A stretch of DNA of 64,000 nt from Endocalyx cinctus (lineage: Eukaryota; Ascomycota; Sordariomycetes; Amphisphaeriales; Apiosporaceae). The number at the start of each line of letters is the position of its first letter. The stretch's first letter is position 1. This document shows positions 10,901-21,972 of this stretch, one piece after another. The position numbers were made by a program, and so were the translations under genes. The notes under the pieces were generated by a model, which saw only the letters and a program-made list of their open reading frames with translations, searched no databases and had not been told where the DNA came from. The stretch covers positions 5,793,682-5,857,681 of the forward strand of contig BCKC01000002.1 of NCBI GenBank assembly GCA_001600455.1, read 5' to 3'.

Positions 10901-13170
10901 TGCGATGCCAACTCGGTCGTCGGCCGATCCACAGTATTATGTACACTGCATAAAAGTGCAACGGCAACGAACGCGTCAGAACTTAAATATATATATTAAC
11001 TACTCTGTACACTACGTGTACAGGCTTCTTCCACGTGATTACGAGGTGGAAAAGGTCTCCGGAGAGGTCGAGGAGTGATGGTAGATAGCTCACACATGCC
11101 AGATAATGATAAGCAATCCTTAATAGAAAGAAATTAACGTTAATGTCTCAAGCTCAAGTGGGGTTTTAGAAGTTATGTTTTTATAAAAAAAAAATAAAAA
11201 ATAAAAAATAAAAAATAAAAAATAAATAAATAAAAAAAAGACCATTTTTGACGATGAAGGGATAAAAGAAGAAAAAGAAGAACTTAACTTTGCATAGCCA
11301 CGTACCGGCTCATTTGTTGGTTGAGCTACGATAGACCATGTTGCTCAGCTCCCCGGTCTTATGCTGGAGGATGATACTAAATATAGTATCAGCTTGACTT
11401 GACATACACTATGCCACACATCATCTCGACTCACAATTATCCCACGGTTGCATATCACGCGAGTAAGAATCATAAGATGGGACTTTTATTATACGAATTA
11501 TGCGTCAAGTTAGTGGTTCATGTTAGTTACATATTAGGTGATTTTCCAACTGCTTACAAGTAATTTGGTGAGCTTACATTTTACATACTGCCTCATTACC
11601 CGTAGAGCCAACCGTAAATAGAGATTACTATATATGCATGCCAAAATATACTATAACGATATTTAAAGCTACCTAACCAAGTCCTATACGACTGTAGTCC
11701 TATATGACTATGGCTGCTAAGAACTGTTAAATTAGTGTATACGATTAGTCGAAGCTGGCTTTTGTATCATCCCGCTACACTTTCTTTACCGCCACTCGCA
11801 TACTTACGATATCGTAGTGTATATACGTGTAGGTATTCACCGTTAAGGATCAGAAAGATATTAACCTACAGTACATAAAAGAGACGAGTCCTTGGGATCT
11901 ACGGAGTAAAGCAGACAGGATGGACGTGGCGCTATCTAGCATCAGGAATGATCTTCTGAAAGGTGGGACCCTTAATGTAGTATACTTGTACGTACTCCGT
12001 ACTCCCTACATAACAACCTGCCATGTCATCATGTCACCTGGCTTGATTTAAGTTCGCGTAACCGGGATTAACCCTTAGACGGCACAGCACGCGTTCAAGA
12101 ATCCTATATGTATGAAATATTTATCTATTTCTTTTTTTTTTTTTTTTTTTCGTCTAATTGTACCAACCAACCAAAAAAAAATAATAATGAAAGAATGATT
12201 ACAATATCAGACAAGAAAGTTGAATCGGTTCAAATGGAGAAAGCTGAGAAAGAAAAGAGGGGTTCACTGAGCAGAAATAACTCTTGTGATAGTTGAAAGC
12301 CCTAAAAGGATCCTAGTTTTTTTCGCATTCATCGGCGTCTTCGGATAGCGAGGTCGCCGGCCGGTCGATTTAATAGTAGTATCCTTGTAACTCTCATTCA
12401 GATGCGAATAAAATTGTCATCGGATTCAAAAGCCGACCGTCTTCTCATTAATAAAAGAACAGAAAACTTCTCGTTATCATCATTATACCTTTCATAAAGA
12501 TCTGGTTACCTATGCACGTATACATAAGACTATACGATACAATTAGTACCCGATTACCAAATTTGACAACATACAACATGAGATGGATGAGGCTATGTCG
12601 AGCCAGGGAGTTGGGGGAGGGGCTGGGCTGGGCTGATGGGTATTTGCAGCTAGGACTACCTAACCTAGTACATATTGGCCGCGCCAGGGTGAGTGTAAAT
12701 AAAGAAATTAGTCTGTCAACTTATGGAATCTGCCATTCCCAGAATTCATATATAGCGTTGTTGATCGCTTCCCCTGCCTCGGTAGTTATTCGACTTTGCT
12801 TCGTTCATATATACCCAAAACTCGACCCGTAATAGTAATAATTCATCATTATACTGGATAATCTTTTGTCCTACTCTTCTTAATACGCCCTCGTCTATTC
12901 CTTGAACACTCGGTCTACCTTTAGCTCATATCGGCACTGGAAATCCGAGGAGACGAGTCACGAGATCAAGCAAACTTTAGAAGCTTTTCAGTAAGCATAA
13001 AAAGTGGCTTTCAACCATTGAATAAAAGAGAGACGCCTGCCTCTCTAGACATTTCGAATTGAGAGCTGGAAGCGAATAGAGGGAGAGGGTTGTAGGACGT
13101 GGTGAGGGAAGAAGGAAAAAGAAGACGAAGAAAAGGGGAAGCAAGGAAAATACAAGAAAGGAGTTGAAAA
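7940..13170. other. Gene-poor AT-rich region, 5.2 kb
   Basis: No gene is called here. Open frames at 8563-8769 (-), 10610-10834 (-), 10695-10892 (+) and 12512-12832 (+) lack codon bias, splice structure or recognisable families. The region has an (AAAAAT)n tract near 11.2 kb, a poly-T near 12.13 kb and two copies of the TACGGAGTA motif (11900, 11993). No tRNA, rRNA or complete mobile element is recognised. Confidence 0.5.
11185..11239. repeat. A-rich (AAAAAT)n simple repeat
   Basis: A run of A followed by reiterated AAAAAAT/AAAT units over about 55 bp in the middle of a gene-poor region. Simple-sequence DNA with no coding content. Confidence 0.85.
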
Positions 13171-14845
13171 ATGATCGGCACACATCGAGACAACGCGACA
13201 TTTGATCGCTCAAATTGGAGGAAGAGGATATTATTACCATGCTGGATTATCCAAACATCATTATTACTGGCCTTGATAGGACTGTTCTCCTACCGTCTCT
13301 CGGGGACCGTGAATAGCTGGAAAGAGTCCGAAGATAAAGGAGAGGTGCCAGCGGTCGAGTTCGCGTAAGTATTACCCGACCCCTGAGTCCCTCGAGAAAA
13401 AAAAAATCCTTTACCGCGCCATCATGTGATGGCGCAGATAAGATATGAGATATGACGATTCGTGTTCGTACGCGACGGGTTGGCTAACTTTGAGATTCAA
13501 ATAGTTGGGAAGGTGTGAATGTTGCCTTTTCACTGGGCTCGCTCGTCATCACTCTCATGTCAATTGCGAGATACATCGCAGAAGCCTTGACTCCCTTACC
13601 CCTGCTATTCAGCAGCATTATTAGCTTGACACTGTCGGGTGCCATCCTCGGACTTGACGTCGTCGTATATGTGCAGCGAACAGATAAGAATTATTCTATC
13701 ATTGGGCTCGTATTGGATATTGTCCTTATGTGAGTTTTTCTTGTGACAAACTTTTTTTTTTTTTTTTTTTTTTTTTTGGCTAGGAACAAAAATAAGTTCA
13801 AAAGGGCGATGTTGTTATATTGTAGGGGGATGAGAACTTGCTGACCAGGGGCACGCTTATTTTATAGGGCGTTTACCATTGTTCCCCTGATTTATGCGAT
13901 TATCATCTATCGTCGACTCTTGACGTACGACGACTACCACGTCCCCGGAAATGTGAAGCCCTACGGCTTCTCGGATGTCGAGGACGCACCACCCCGCATG
14001 TCTTACGCGTCGTCGCAACAACAGCCCGGTCTCTACGACCCGACCAACGACAGCTTCAACCCTACGCCCATCGGCCTGACAACTACGATATCAGGACCGT
14101 CGCGTCCGCGATCGCTCTCGGCCGGCCGTCGCATCTCTCGTGAGTAAATCCTCAGAAATCAATTTCTTCTTACTCGCTCTAGGCTAGGCCTGTCTAGTCT
14201 CTTTGCTTTATTCGCATTACTTATCAATATTATTATAATTATTATTCGATATGCCAAATATACTGACTTTTTTTTTCTCCGGTTTTAGTAACCCTCAAAA
14301 GAGGCACTAGCCGTTCCCCGTCGCCCTCGGCGATGATGCGACCCACCCCGTCACCATCTCCTCCCTCGGAAACCGACGTCCCGCTAAACCCGTTCGAGCG
14401 CCGGACGAGCTACGACCACAAGCGGGACACGCAATTCGACGCGTTCGTCGAGCGGCGACGTAGCCGGGGTAATAGCTTCCAGGACGAGGTGCAGCACGCT
14501 TTAGGGGCCGAGTTCGGATGGGACGGCGACAGCAGGAAAAGCAGCAAGAGGAAGAGTACCGGCAGCGTGCCCGTGTCGCGCGCTCAGGTCATGTCCAGGG
14601 GCGACCCCCTTGCCCGCCAGGCCAGCTGGGAGATCAGCCTCTCGACGCCGACGGGCGGCAGCAACACGCCCAGCATCGTCGTCGACGGGCCGACCCCGAC
14701 CTCGCCCGTTTCCAAGGACGACTTGGCCGATATGATACAGAGGCAGCACGGCCTGAACAGCGTGGAAGAAGAAGAAGAACACGATGATGCGGAAAAGGAG
14801 CACTTGAGGGAACTTTTGGGGAAGCGCCCTTCTACTCCGTCGTAA
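13171..14845 (+). CDS. Four-transmembrane protein with long cytosolic tail
   Basis: Four exons: 13171-13364, 13505-13729, 13868-14139 and 14289-14845. All three introns have GTAAGT or GTGAGT donors and TAG acceptors, and phases agree, giving 415 aa. Four hydrophobic segments are visible: about 20-42, 70-90, 96-117, and 126-155, the last spanning the exon 2/3 junction. The rest (about 160-415) is hydrophilic, Ser/Pro/Arg-rich and likely disordered, with many RRxS-type sites suggestive of phosphorylation, and an acidic patch near the end. The second intron contains a 26-nt T run. The pattern matches uncharacterised fungal integral membrane proteins. No enzymatic motif is seen and I do not recognise the family. 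The gene converges on the protease gene. Confidence 0.82.
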
Positions 14846-15289
14846 ATGATTGTTTGTTACATATCTATAAAAGTTTTTGGAAGTGAAATGAAATGAGATA
14901 ATGCACGTTATGACAACATAAAATGAAATAAAATAAATAGAAATCCGACTCAACCACAATTTTTCCCTTAGAAGGGGAAGAGGTTGGAATAAAGCTTGGG
15001 AATGAATTATCATAAGTGAAGGATTCAGTAGTCCCTCTATCTATCTATGAAAAACTAGACATATCAAAACATCCGGGAATTTCAACTCTAAACAGAAACA
15101 ATACAACATCATAAATAAATCCACCGATAAATCAAATCCAGCCAACATTAATATTCCATCGGACCCTTTCCTCAACCTATTACATATTGGTATCAGTAAG
15201 AATAAAAAATAATAATAATCCGTATCTTTTATCATGACGCGTTAGTATTCGAAGGAAAAAAAGAAGTTTAAATGCGTCTTCCCCATTCA
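14846..15289. other. Intergenic between convergent genes
   Basis: About 440 bp between the stop codons of the four-TM protein gene and the protease gene. It is AT-rich, presumably shared 3' untranslated sequence. Nothing else is seen. Confidence 0.5.
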
Positions 15290-18160
15290 TCACAAACCAA
15301 GTAAAAGACAAGACAGCTTCAAGACACCCACGGACAGCAAGAACAACAAGCCTCTGCGATACAAAGATAAGACGGACCTCTCTGCTCCCGCCGTCATGAT
15401 AAACGGCTCGTCGGACGCATCCGCATAGGTCGTGTTCACGCTAGCGACGCCCATACTCGCATTCAACCCTCCTCCGGCGTACCCTCCGCTTCCGGGCGCC
15501 ACGCCCACGGCGGGGACCGGCACGGCCGTGACGGTAGCGTCTCCGAGGACGACGGTCGGCTCCGACGCCGCGACCGCGGTAGCTTCTTCCTCGTCGCGAT
15601 CAGTGGTCGTAATCGCCGTGAGTCCGGGCGGGACGTCATCTGCAGGTATTACGGGGTCAACCTCCGTATTACCTTCGAGTGCGTCGGTGGTAGTGGTGGT
15701 GGTACCGACCACAAGGATCGGCGCGGGCGTGACTTGCGGTTCGGCGATGACGCTGTTGTCTTGAGCGACGACGGTGACGGCCTCGGGAACGGCCGTCACG
15801 GCGAAAGCGTTCGGCTGCGCGAACGTCTCCGTCACGGTAATAATTTCCGTCCTCGTCATCCCGGGGAAGCAAGATTCATCGTCGAGCGGCCCGCACGCGG
15901 ACACGGTGAAAATATTTGTCGAGCAATGCTCCGTCGTCGTGATTGCCGTCGGGACCGCCGGGGTAGGAGCGACGTTGGCCGCGCCGGCATTGTTGTTGTT
16001 GTTGTTGGCGGTGATCACGGTTGCGGTAGGGACGGCAACAGGGATGCCGGAGGAAGAGGTGGTGGTGGTGACGGAATATCCCAGGCAAATCGTCGTTGTC
16101 GCTATCTCCACGCGCGTGGTCTGCTGCCCGACGACGCAGCTAGGGTCCGAGCCTCGACACTCCGTAACCGTGTACACGACCTCACGAGAGAAGGTGCGGG
16201 TGATCGTCCGCGACGGGTCATAGTAAGCCGTCGTTTCCGTTACGCCGGGAGGGAGGATTAAGGTGGCGTCTCCGTTTCCGTAACCGTTACTGTTTGGGAC
16301 TCTGCTAACGACGACCGAAGCCCCGCCTATGCTCGCTGCGGAGGTGGAGGAGGTGATTACCGTAGATGACAACGATGATGATGATAATGATGACGATGGT
16401 TCCGTAAAGGGTCCCTCTACGGGGTTAAGAGAAGGACCCAACGACTCCTCCGCCGACGCGATGGCCGTCGTAGATAACGCCTTGATAGGAAGCTGCTGCG
16501 TTTGCGACGTCGCAGCCACCCTCGTAGTAGACAACGCAGGTAACGCTGTAGTCGATGACGATAGCGAGCACGAGCCAGTGATCCTAGCGGCAGCGTCAAC
16601 CCCCGCAGGGACAGCAACGAGGTTCGAGATCCCGCCGTTGCACGAGACGTAATTAGCCATGAAGACGGCGTTGTTGGGCTGATCGAACGCCACGTACGCG
16701 CCGCGGAGGAAGGTGTCTCCCAGGATCCAGAGACCCAGACTGTCGTCGGCCCAGGCGCCCAGGAAGCAATCGCCGCCGCTGTCCCAGATGAAATCGCGGT
16801 AGGACACGTCGATCGTGACGGTATGGTCGGCCGAGCCGCCCGCGCCGGCCAGAAACTCGAAGCTCACGCTCCCGGGAAGGTCCCGCTGCGCGCACGGCAC
16901 CTTGTACCCGCCGGACCCGTCGGCTGCGGCGTTCGGGAACTGGGCCGCCAGCTGCCGCACCACGGATTCGGGGAAGAGGGAGAGCGTCGTGCCCGAGTCG
17001 ATTATGACGGGCAGGGGTAGGTTGGTGTCAATAAAGGGGTTCGACACGTTCGTTCCTGGTAACCGGATCGATAAGGAGTTAAGGGTGACGGCGTAGTGCC
17101 TGGAGATGAAAATCGGTTAGCGGAGATTGATAAATTTGAAGGGTTGCGGTAGATGTAAGTGGGCAAAGATATATACTCACGGATCTGTAGGGTCCGTAGC
17201 AACCTTAGCCAAAGTACCTGTATATTTATTCGTGTCTACGCCACCAAAGGCCATTTCACCAGTCACGGCAACTAAATATCCATCTGTCAGCATGTAGTAT
17301 TATTTATATCGTAAAAGCTTCGGCTCTTACCCACCCCCTTTTTGAGAAAAAGAGAGAATGTGTGTGTAAAAGACCAAGGGCTCAAGAACAATAAACTTAC
17401 TGCCAGGATTAGCCTGTCCACCCAAATCCATACTAAACAGCTTACTATTCGTCAACCCCTGCGCGGCCAGCGAATCAATGACGAGCGGGTAGTTGATGAA
17501 GCCGTTCCCTTGCCCGTGCCCGAGGCCCATGATGCCGAACCAGACCAGGTCCGACCGGTTGGCGACGCCGAACTGCTGGCTCTGGATCTTAGCCCCGGAT
17601 ATGTAGACGTCATCCTTGTAGTAGAGCCCGGACGTGCTCCCGGACCCGTACTTGATGCTGAAGCCGACGTTCAGATTCCGCGCCGTCGACGACCGGACCG
17701 GGTCGTACCGGCCGAAGTTCTGGCAGAGCTGCGGCACGTTGGACGTCGAGCAGACAGGGTCCACCCACAGCTCGAATGACCCCGTGTCGATCAGGACGCT
17801 GACTTTCTGGGGTTGGGAGCTGGTCCCGATCGTTACTGGCAAACGCTTGTTAAAAAGAAAATTCGAGTGACAAAAAAAAGAAGAAAGAAAAAACATACTC
17901 TCAGCCAAGTACGCGGCACCAAAGACGCCCAGGACGTCCGTCTTGAATAAACGCTTCAGTATGCTGGGCGTCGCGACGCCGCGGTGATCGACGCGTCGCA
18001 GGGGAACGGTGAGGACGTCGGAGGGGCCCTTGAGCAGATTTATCGGCGGCACGGATGCGCCCTCGAAGCCTGTCGTCGCATTGAGCACGCCTGCCGTTGA
18101 TGCGAACGCCGGTACGAAGGACATGCTCAGCAGAGCCGCAGCTCTCACAAGGCCTGGCAT
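15290..18160 (-). CDS. Yapsin-like GPI-anchored aspartic protease
   Basis: Four exons (18160-17899, 17835-17401, 17271-17181, 17099-15290) with consistent phases give 865 aa. The ATG at 18160 is preferred to one at 18244 because it starts a signal peptide (MPGLVRAAALLSMSFVPAFA). A pepsin-type domain follows. The first active site is DTGS with Asp104 and the second DSGT with Asp297; YGSGSTSG (150-157) is the flap region. A Ser/Thr/Val-rich tail of more than 400 residues, with two cysteine-containing modules and an Asn run, follows. The last about 20 residues are hydrophobic, as in a GPI-attachment signal. Such enzymes sit at the plasma membrane or wall and process surface proteins after basic residues (family knowledge). 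An upstream LKR (68-70) may be the propeptide cleavage site. The unusually long tail may span the cell wall. Confidence 0.92.
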
Positions 18161-19454
18161 GATTTTTTTTTTGTTGAGAGGGTTCGCCTTATTTGCCTCC
18201 AAGTGGTTGAGGAGACGAGATACAATAGGCTGTCTACTATTCACACCTCGCCACGTAAGATATGAGAGGGATACGAATCAGAAAAAAAAAAAAAGAGAAT
18301 GAGTCTCGCGTTGAAATATCATTTTCTCTTTTTTATTCCGTCAGGTCGCCGTATCGAGCTCGTGATATAAGGAAATCAGAGTGGGGCCAAACTGTCAAAA
18401 ACCGCGTGGAATCCAAATTCGATACTGAGGAGATCGACAAGCACGAGTCGTGAAGAATGTAGGGTGCTTCTATAGATATCCCATTTGAGAGACATCGGCC
18501 TCCCTCTATCTAGTAATACTCTGAAACTGCGTTGGGGTGGGCATAGCAACCAAAGGGTCTAGACACTTAAATAGAGCCGGAGTGAAATATTTTGCATTTG
18601 CGAATATGCCATATAACAGCTAGCTGGTTCTGACAATATGTCTGATTTAAGTGCAGGGGAGACGTTGCGGTAACGCGACAAATATTACCTCACAGGTAAC
18701 CGACGCGTAGTTTACGCGTATGCGTTGGGTTGTTCAAGAGCATGTTATTAAGTCGCATCTTGAAACTCGTCTTCCGGAATGCTGCGCGAATGGTGTAAGG
18801 CGATAGACGTCTTGTCCACCGTGTACAATATTCTCAGTCAAGGGCGGGGCAGAAAAGGGGCAATCGTTTTTCCCCTAGTTAGGGATGTCATTTCTACTGT
18901 AACAAAAGGGGCACGCACAATATATTCGCGATATTGAAACTTGTAGTTGTTAGGGAGTCTGTATTTTATGTTTTCATCTGTCCTATCGTGCTAATGCGGA
19001 TGGATAATTTGAGGTACAGCACAGAAAATAAAAAGAAGGAAACGAAACATCTTTATTAACGCCGAAATTAGAACCTATTTCATTTCCTAAGACGCCGAGG
19101 GATATCTGAATATATAGACAATGAGAAGAAGAAAAAAAGCTAAATAGGCATAATGAACAGAAAGTCAAAAAATTGAAAGTGAAAATGGAGCAAAAGTAAG
19201 TAAGTCTTAACACGCTTGCCAACAAAAGAGTGGATAATAGCAAAAGACAACGCTATTCTGGGTATGTTTTATGTGTAGGTCGAAAATGCTGTCGCTCAGA
19301 AAATTCCATGCCGAGTTTTTCTTTTTCTTCTTTCTTCTTTTTTCATCTCGTCGAACAACACATTTATCCATCCTGCCTGACACCCAGAATCAGAGGGCGG
19401 GTGCGTCCGGAAGGGGAGAGCTGCCGGGTAGTTTTTATTTTCCCCACGAGCTTC
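18161..19454. other. Intergenic, protease promoter side
   Basis: This holds the 5' flank of the protease gene and the 3' flank of the Ras-like gene. A pyrimidine/purine-asymmetric stretch near 19300-19350 lies past the Ras stop. Open frames at 18983-19243 (-) and 19230-19520 (+) look like T/A-rich artefacts. Confidence 0.45.
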
Positions 19455-20324
19455 TCACCAACACCTAAGACTCCTCAAGAAATCGCCGCTCCGTCTTCCC
19501 AGCCTCGTACCGTCGACTAACCGCAAGCCTCTCGAGCCCAGTTTCTCCGCGTCGGCTCCGACCTCGCCGCCGGCCTGGCCGGGGTGATTAGGCGGTAGAG
19601 GTGTTAAAGGTTTGGTGACGCCCCTGCGGTCGATCAGCTCGGCGCCGTCGTGGCCGTTGTCGTGGAGGACGCCAGCCTCGGCGAGGCGCCTCGACTCGAC
19701 CACCCTGCGGACGATGAGCGCGAACGTCTCCTCGATGTTGACCTCGAGCCGGGCGCTCGTCTCCATGAACCCGCACCCCCGCTTGCGCGCCCAGTCCAAG
19801 CCCTGAGAGGCCGGTACCTGGCGCGACTCCTGCAGGTCGCACTTGTTCCCCGCCACGATCTTTACCGGCGGTATGACGCGCGCGCCGCTACCGGCCCCGC
19901 CGTCGCTTTCGGTCATTCTCCCGCTAGCCCGCACCCCGGCTCGCTTGGCGCGGGCGGCGTTGTCGAGACGCGTCTCGGCTTCCATATCTATCAGGTCATT
20001 GAAGTAGCCTAGGGCGTCGAGGCTGTCGCGTGACGTTATATCGTAAACGAGCAGGAACGCGTCGGCGCCAAGGTTGGAGGATGCCCACATTCCTCTGTAT
20101 TCCTCTTGCCCCGCGGTGTCGGTGAGGGAGAGGTGATAGGTATGGCCATCGATGCGCCGAGTGATGCTATAGCTATCTTCGATGGTTGGGTCATATTCGG
20201 AGGTCCATTGCGAACGTACGAGACGCAGAGTTATGGAAGACTTTCCGCAACCGCCGTCGCCACATATGGTGATTGATATAGGAACAGGCGACCGCGAATC
20301 GGACAAAGGAGAGTTAAGTTGCAT
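19455..20324 (-). CDS. Ras-like small GTPase with extended C-terminus
   Basis: Single exon, 289 aa. All G motifs are present: P-loop GDGGCGKS (22-29), switch I PTIED (47-51), DTAGQE (69-74), NKCD (160-163) and ETSA (188-191). An insert of about 30 residues (118-150) separates G3 and G4, and about 75 residues follow the G domain. At 289 aa it is longer than typical Ras (about 190-215). The frame ends ...LRCW with no CAAX box, so prenylation is not evident unless an undetected 3' exon exists; donor-like GTGAGA follows, but the joins I tried give no CAAX. The divergent insert suggests a fungus-specific Ras branch rather than Ras1/Ras2 (inference). GTP binding is near-certain; the pathway is unknown. 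Confidence 0.92.
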   Translation of the reverse strand: MQLNSPLSDSRSPVPISITICGDGGCGKSSITLRLVRSQWTSEYDPTIEDSYSITRRIDGHTYHLSLTDTAGQEEYRGMWASSNLGADAFLLVYDITSRDSLDALGYFNDLIDMEAETRLDNAARAKRAGVRASGRMTESDGGAGSGARVIPPVKIVAGNKCDLQESRQVPASQGLDWARKRGCGFMETSARLEVNIEETFALIVRRVVESRRLAEAGVLHDNGHDGAELIDRRGVTKPLTPLPPNHPGQAGGEVGADAEKLGSRGLRLVDGTRLGRRSGDFLRSLRCW

Positions 20325-21400
20325 TGTATACTTTCGGATAACCTCGTTTTCGTATGATTAGGCTTAATTATTGCTTCTTCTTCTTCTTTTTTTTTCCCCT
20401 TCTTTGGTACGTCGTTATTTCGAGAGATCGATTAGGGGTCTATCAGTTCTTCGTAACACGTCGTCGGTAACTTTAGCTCGATAGTCGTAAAATTCGTGAT
20501 TTTTATAAAGATAATAAGGGCAGGACAGAGCGAAAAAGAAAAACAAAAGAAAAGGTATCGTCTATTCAATAAGAGATATAACAATCACGCTTATTTCTGT
20601 TCTTCTCCCGATTATCGACCTTTCAAATAATTTCTCTTCTCATCTCTCCCTCGTGTTTAAAAAAAAAAAAAAAAAAAAAGGCTAGGACTTCGGAACAGGA
20701 AAATGAGGCGGAACCAAAGAAGAAAAAAGTATATATATTTATATTGAATATAAAAAAAAAAAAAAAGTAAAACGATGATACACTAGAGCTGGATAAATAT
20801 AGACGACTCTAGCTCAATTCGTCTGTTCAGTACGAGTTTTTAGGGAGCTTTCAAGCTCTGTACGTAGCGTCCGCAGCTAAGCTCCACCGTCAAGAACGGT
20901 TTCCTCTTTAGCGTTATCGAGTATTTCATGCAAATGAGGCGGCAGTGTTAAAAACAAGGGAGATCGATCGCGACGGATTTACACGTGAGCAAGAGAAAAT
21001 AGTAAAAAGAAAGGGAAAAAGAGAGAGAAATGGGAGAAAGGAAGGAAGGGGGAAACGAGTCAAGAAGAAAACAGAGTAGACGAATGACTTGTAAATTATT
21101 TGAAAAGAATGGAATGTTGTCGAGATAATAGAAGATAGTTCAATTCAAGATTGCAGAAGAAGTTTAAAAAAAAAAAAAAAAAAATTACACTAATGAAATG
21201 ATAACGCTCAGATTTCGTGGAAAAGTCAAATATGATTTGAAGACTAATATCTTACTGCATCTGTTTATCATAACGTCAGGTCAATATTGAGCCATAAAAC
21301 CGGGATATCATCGATAAATTGTGGAAGCAATTTGAGTCGAGAGTTGAGAACTTATCACAGACCCCTCGAATTAAAATAACCAAAGTGGGCGTGGGTGGTG

Positions 21401-21416
21401 ATGTCCACGGGTATGC
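21401..21416 (+). repeat. Dispersed 16-bp element, copy 1
   Basis: ATGTCCACGGGTATGC is identical to the copy at 21957-21972. A 14-bp core lies on the opposite strand at 24573-24586 and a 12-bp core at 45353-45364. All are intergenic. The function is unknown. Confidence 0.7.
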
Positions 21417-21431
21417 GTATTGGGGAAGAAG

Positions 21432-21457
21432 AAAAATAAAATAAAATAAAATAAAAT
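21432..21457. repeat. (AAAAT)n simple repeat
   Basis: Five reiterations of AAAAT directly after the first copy of the 16-bp element. Simple-sequence DNA. Confidence 0.85.
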
Positions 21458-21956
21458 ATGGGTAAATATGCCATTAAAGAGAATAAAATACAGTGCGGAA
21501 GGAAACAAAAGGAAAAGAAGAAGAAGAAGAAAAAAAAAAAAAAGGAAGATATTTACCATAGGCTGCATAGGTAAGTATTTATCTTGAAAAACCCCCCAAC
21601 TGCTTTAAATTCTTACCAAATTTAGATCTTCTTTATCTAAATACTGTGTACGGAGTAAAGAAGGATGCAATATGATGTAAAATAGTAACAATTTTGTTTG
21701 ATATCTATCAAAATGTATCTGATGTTGAAACATAGGAATCCTTCAACTCAGAATAGGGACAGAGTCAGAGAGTTCATACCTACGAAGTGCATATGTACCT
21801 ACGTAAGTACTCTAGGTAAGAGGTAGACAGCTAACCTAGACTGCTGGATTTATGTACGATGAGGTAGTTAGATCAAAAGCAGATGATGTGCCAGATAGTA
21901 CCTAGGTAGTAAGATATTTTGAGATTTTAATCTACTTGGTTTCACCATCATAGTGT

Positions 21957-21972
21957 ATGTCCACGGGTATGC
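21957..21972 (+). repeat. Dispersed 16-bp element, copy 2
   Basis: Exact 16-bp match to 21401-21416. It is followed within 6 bp by a TACCTAGGTA palindrome at 21978-21987. Confidence 0.7.
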
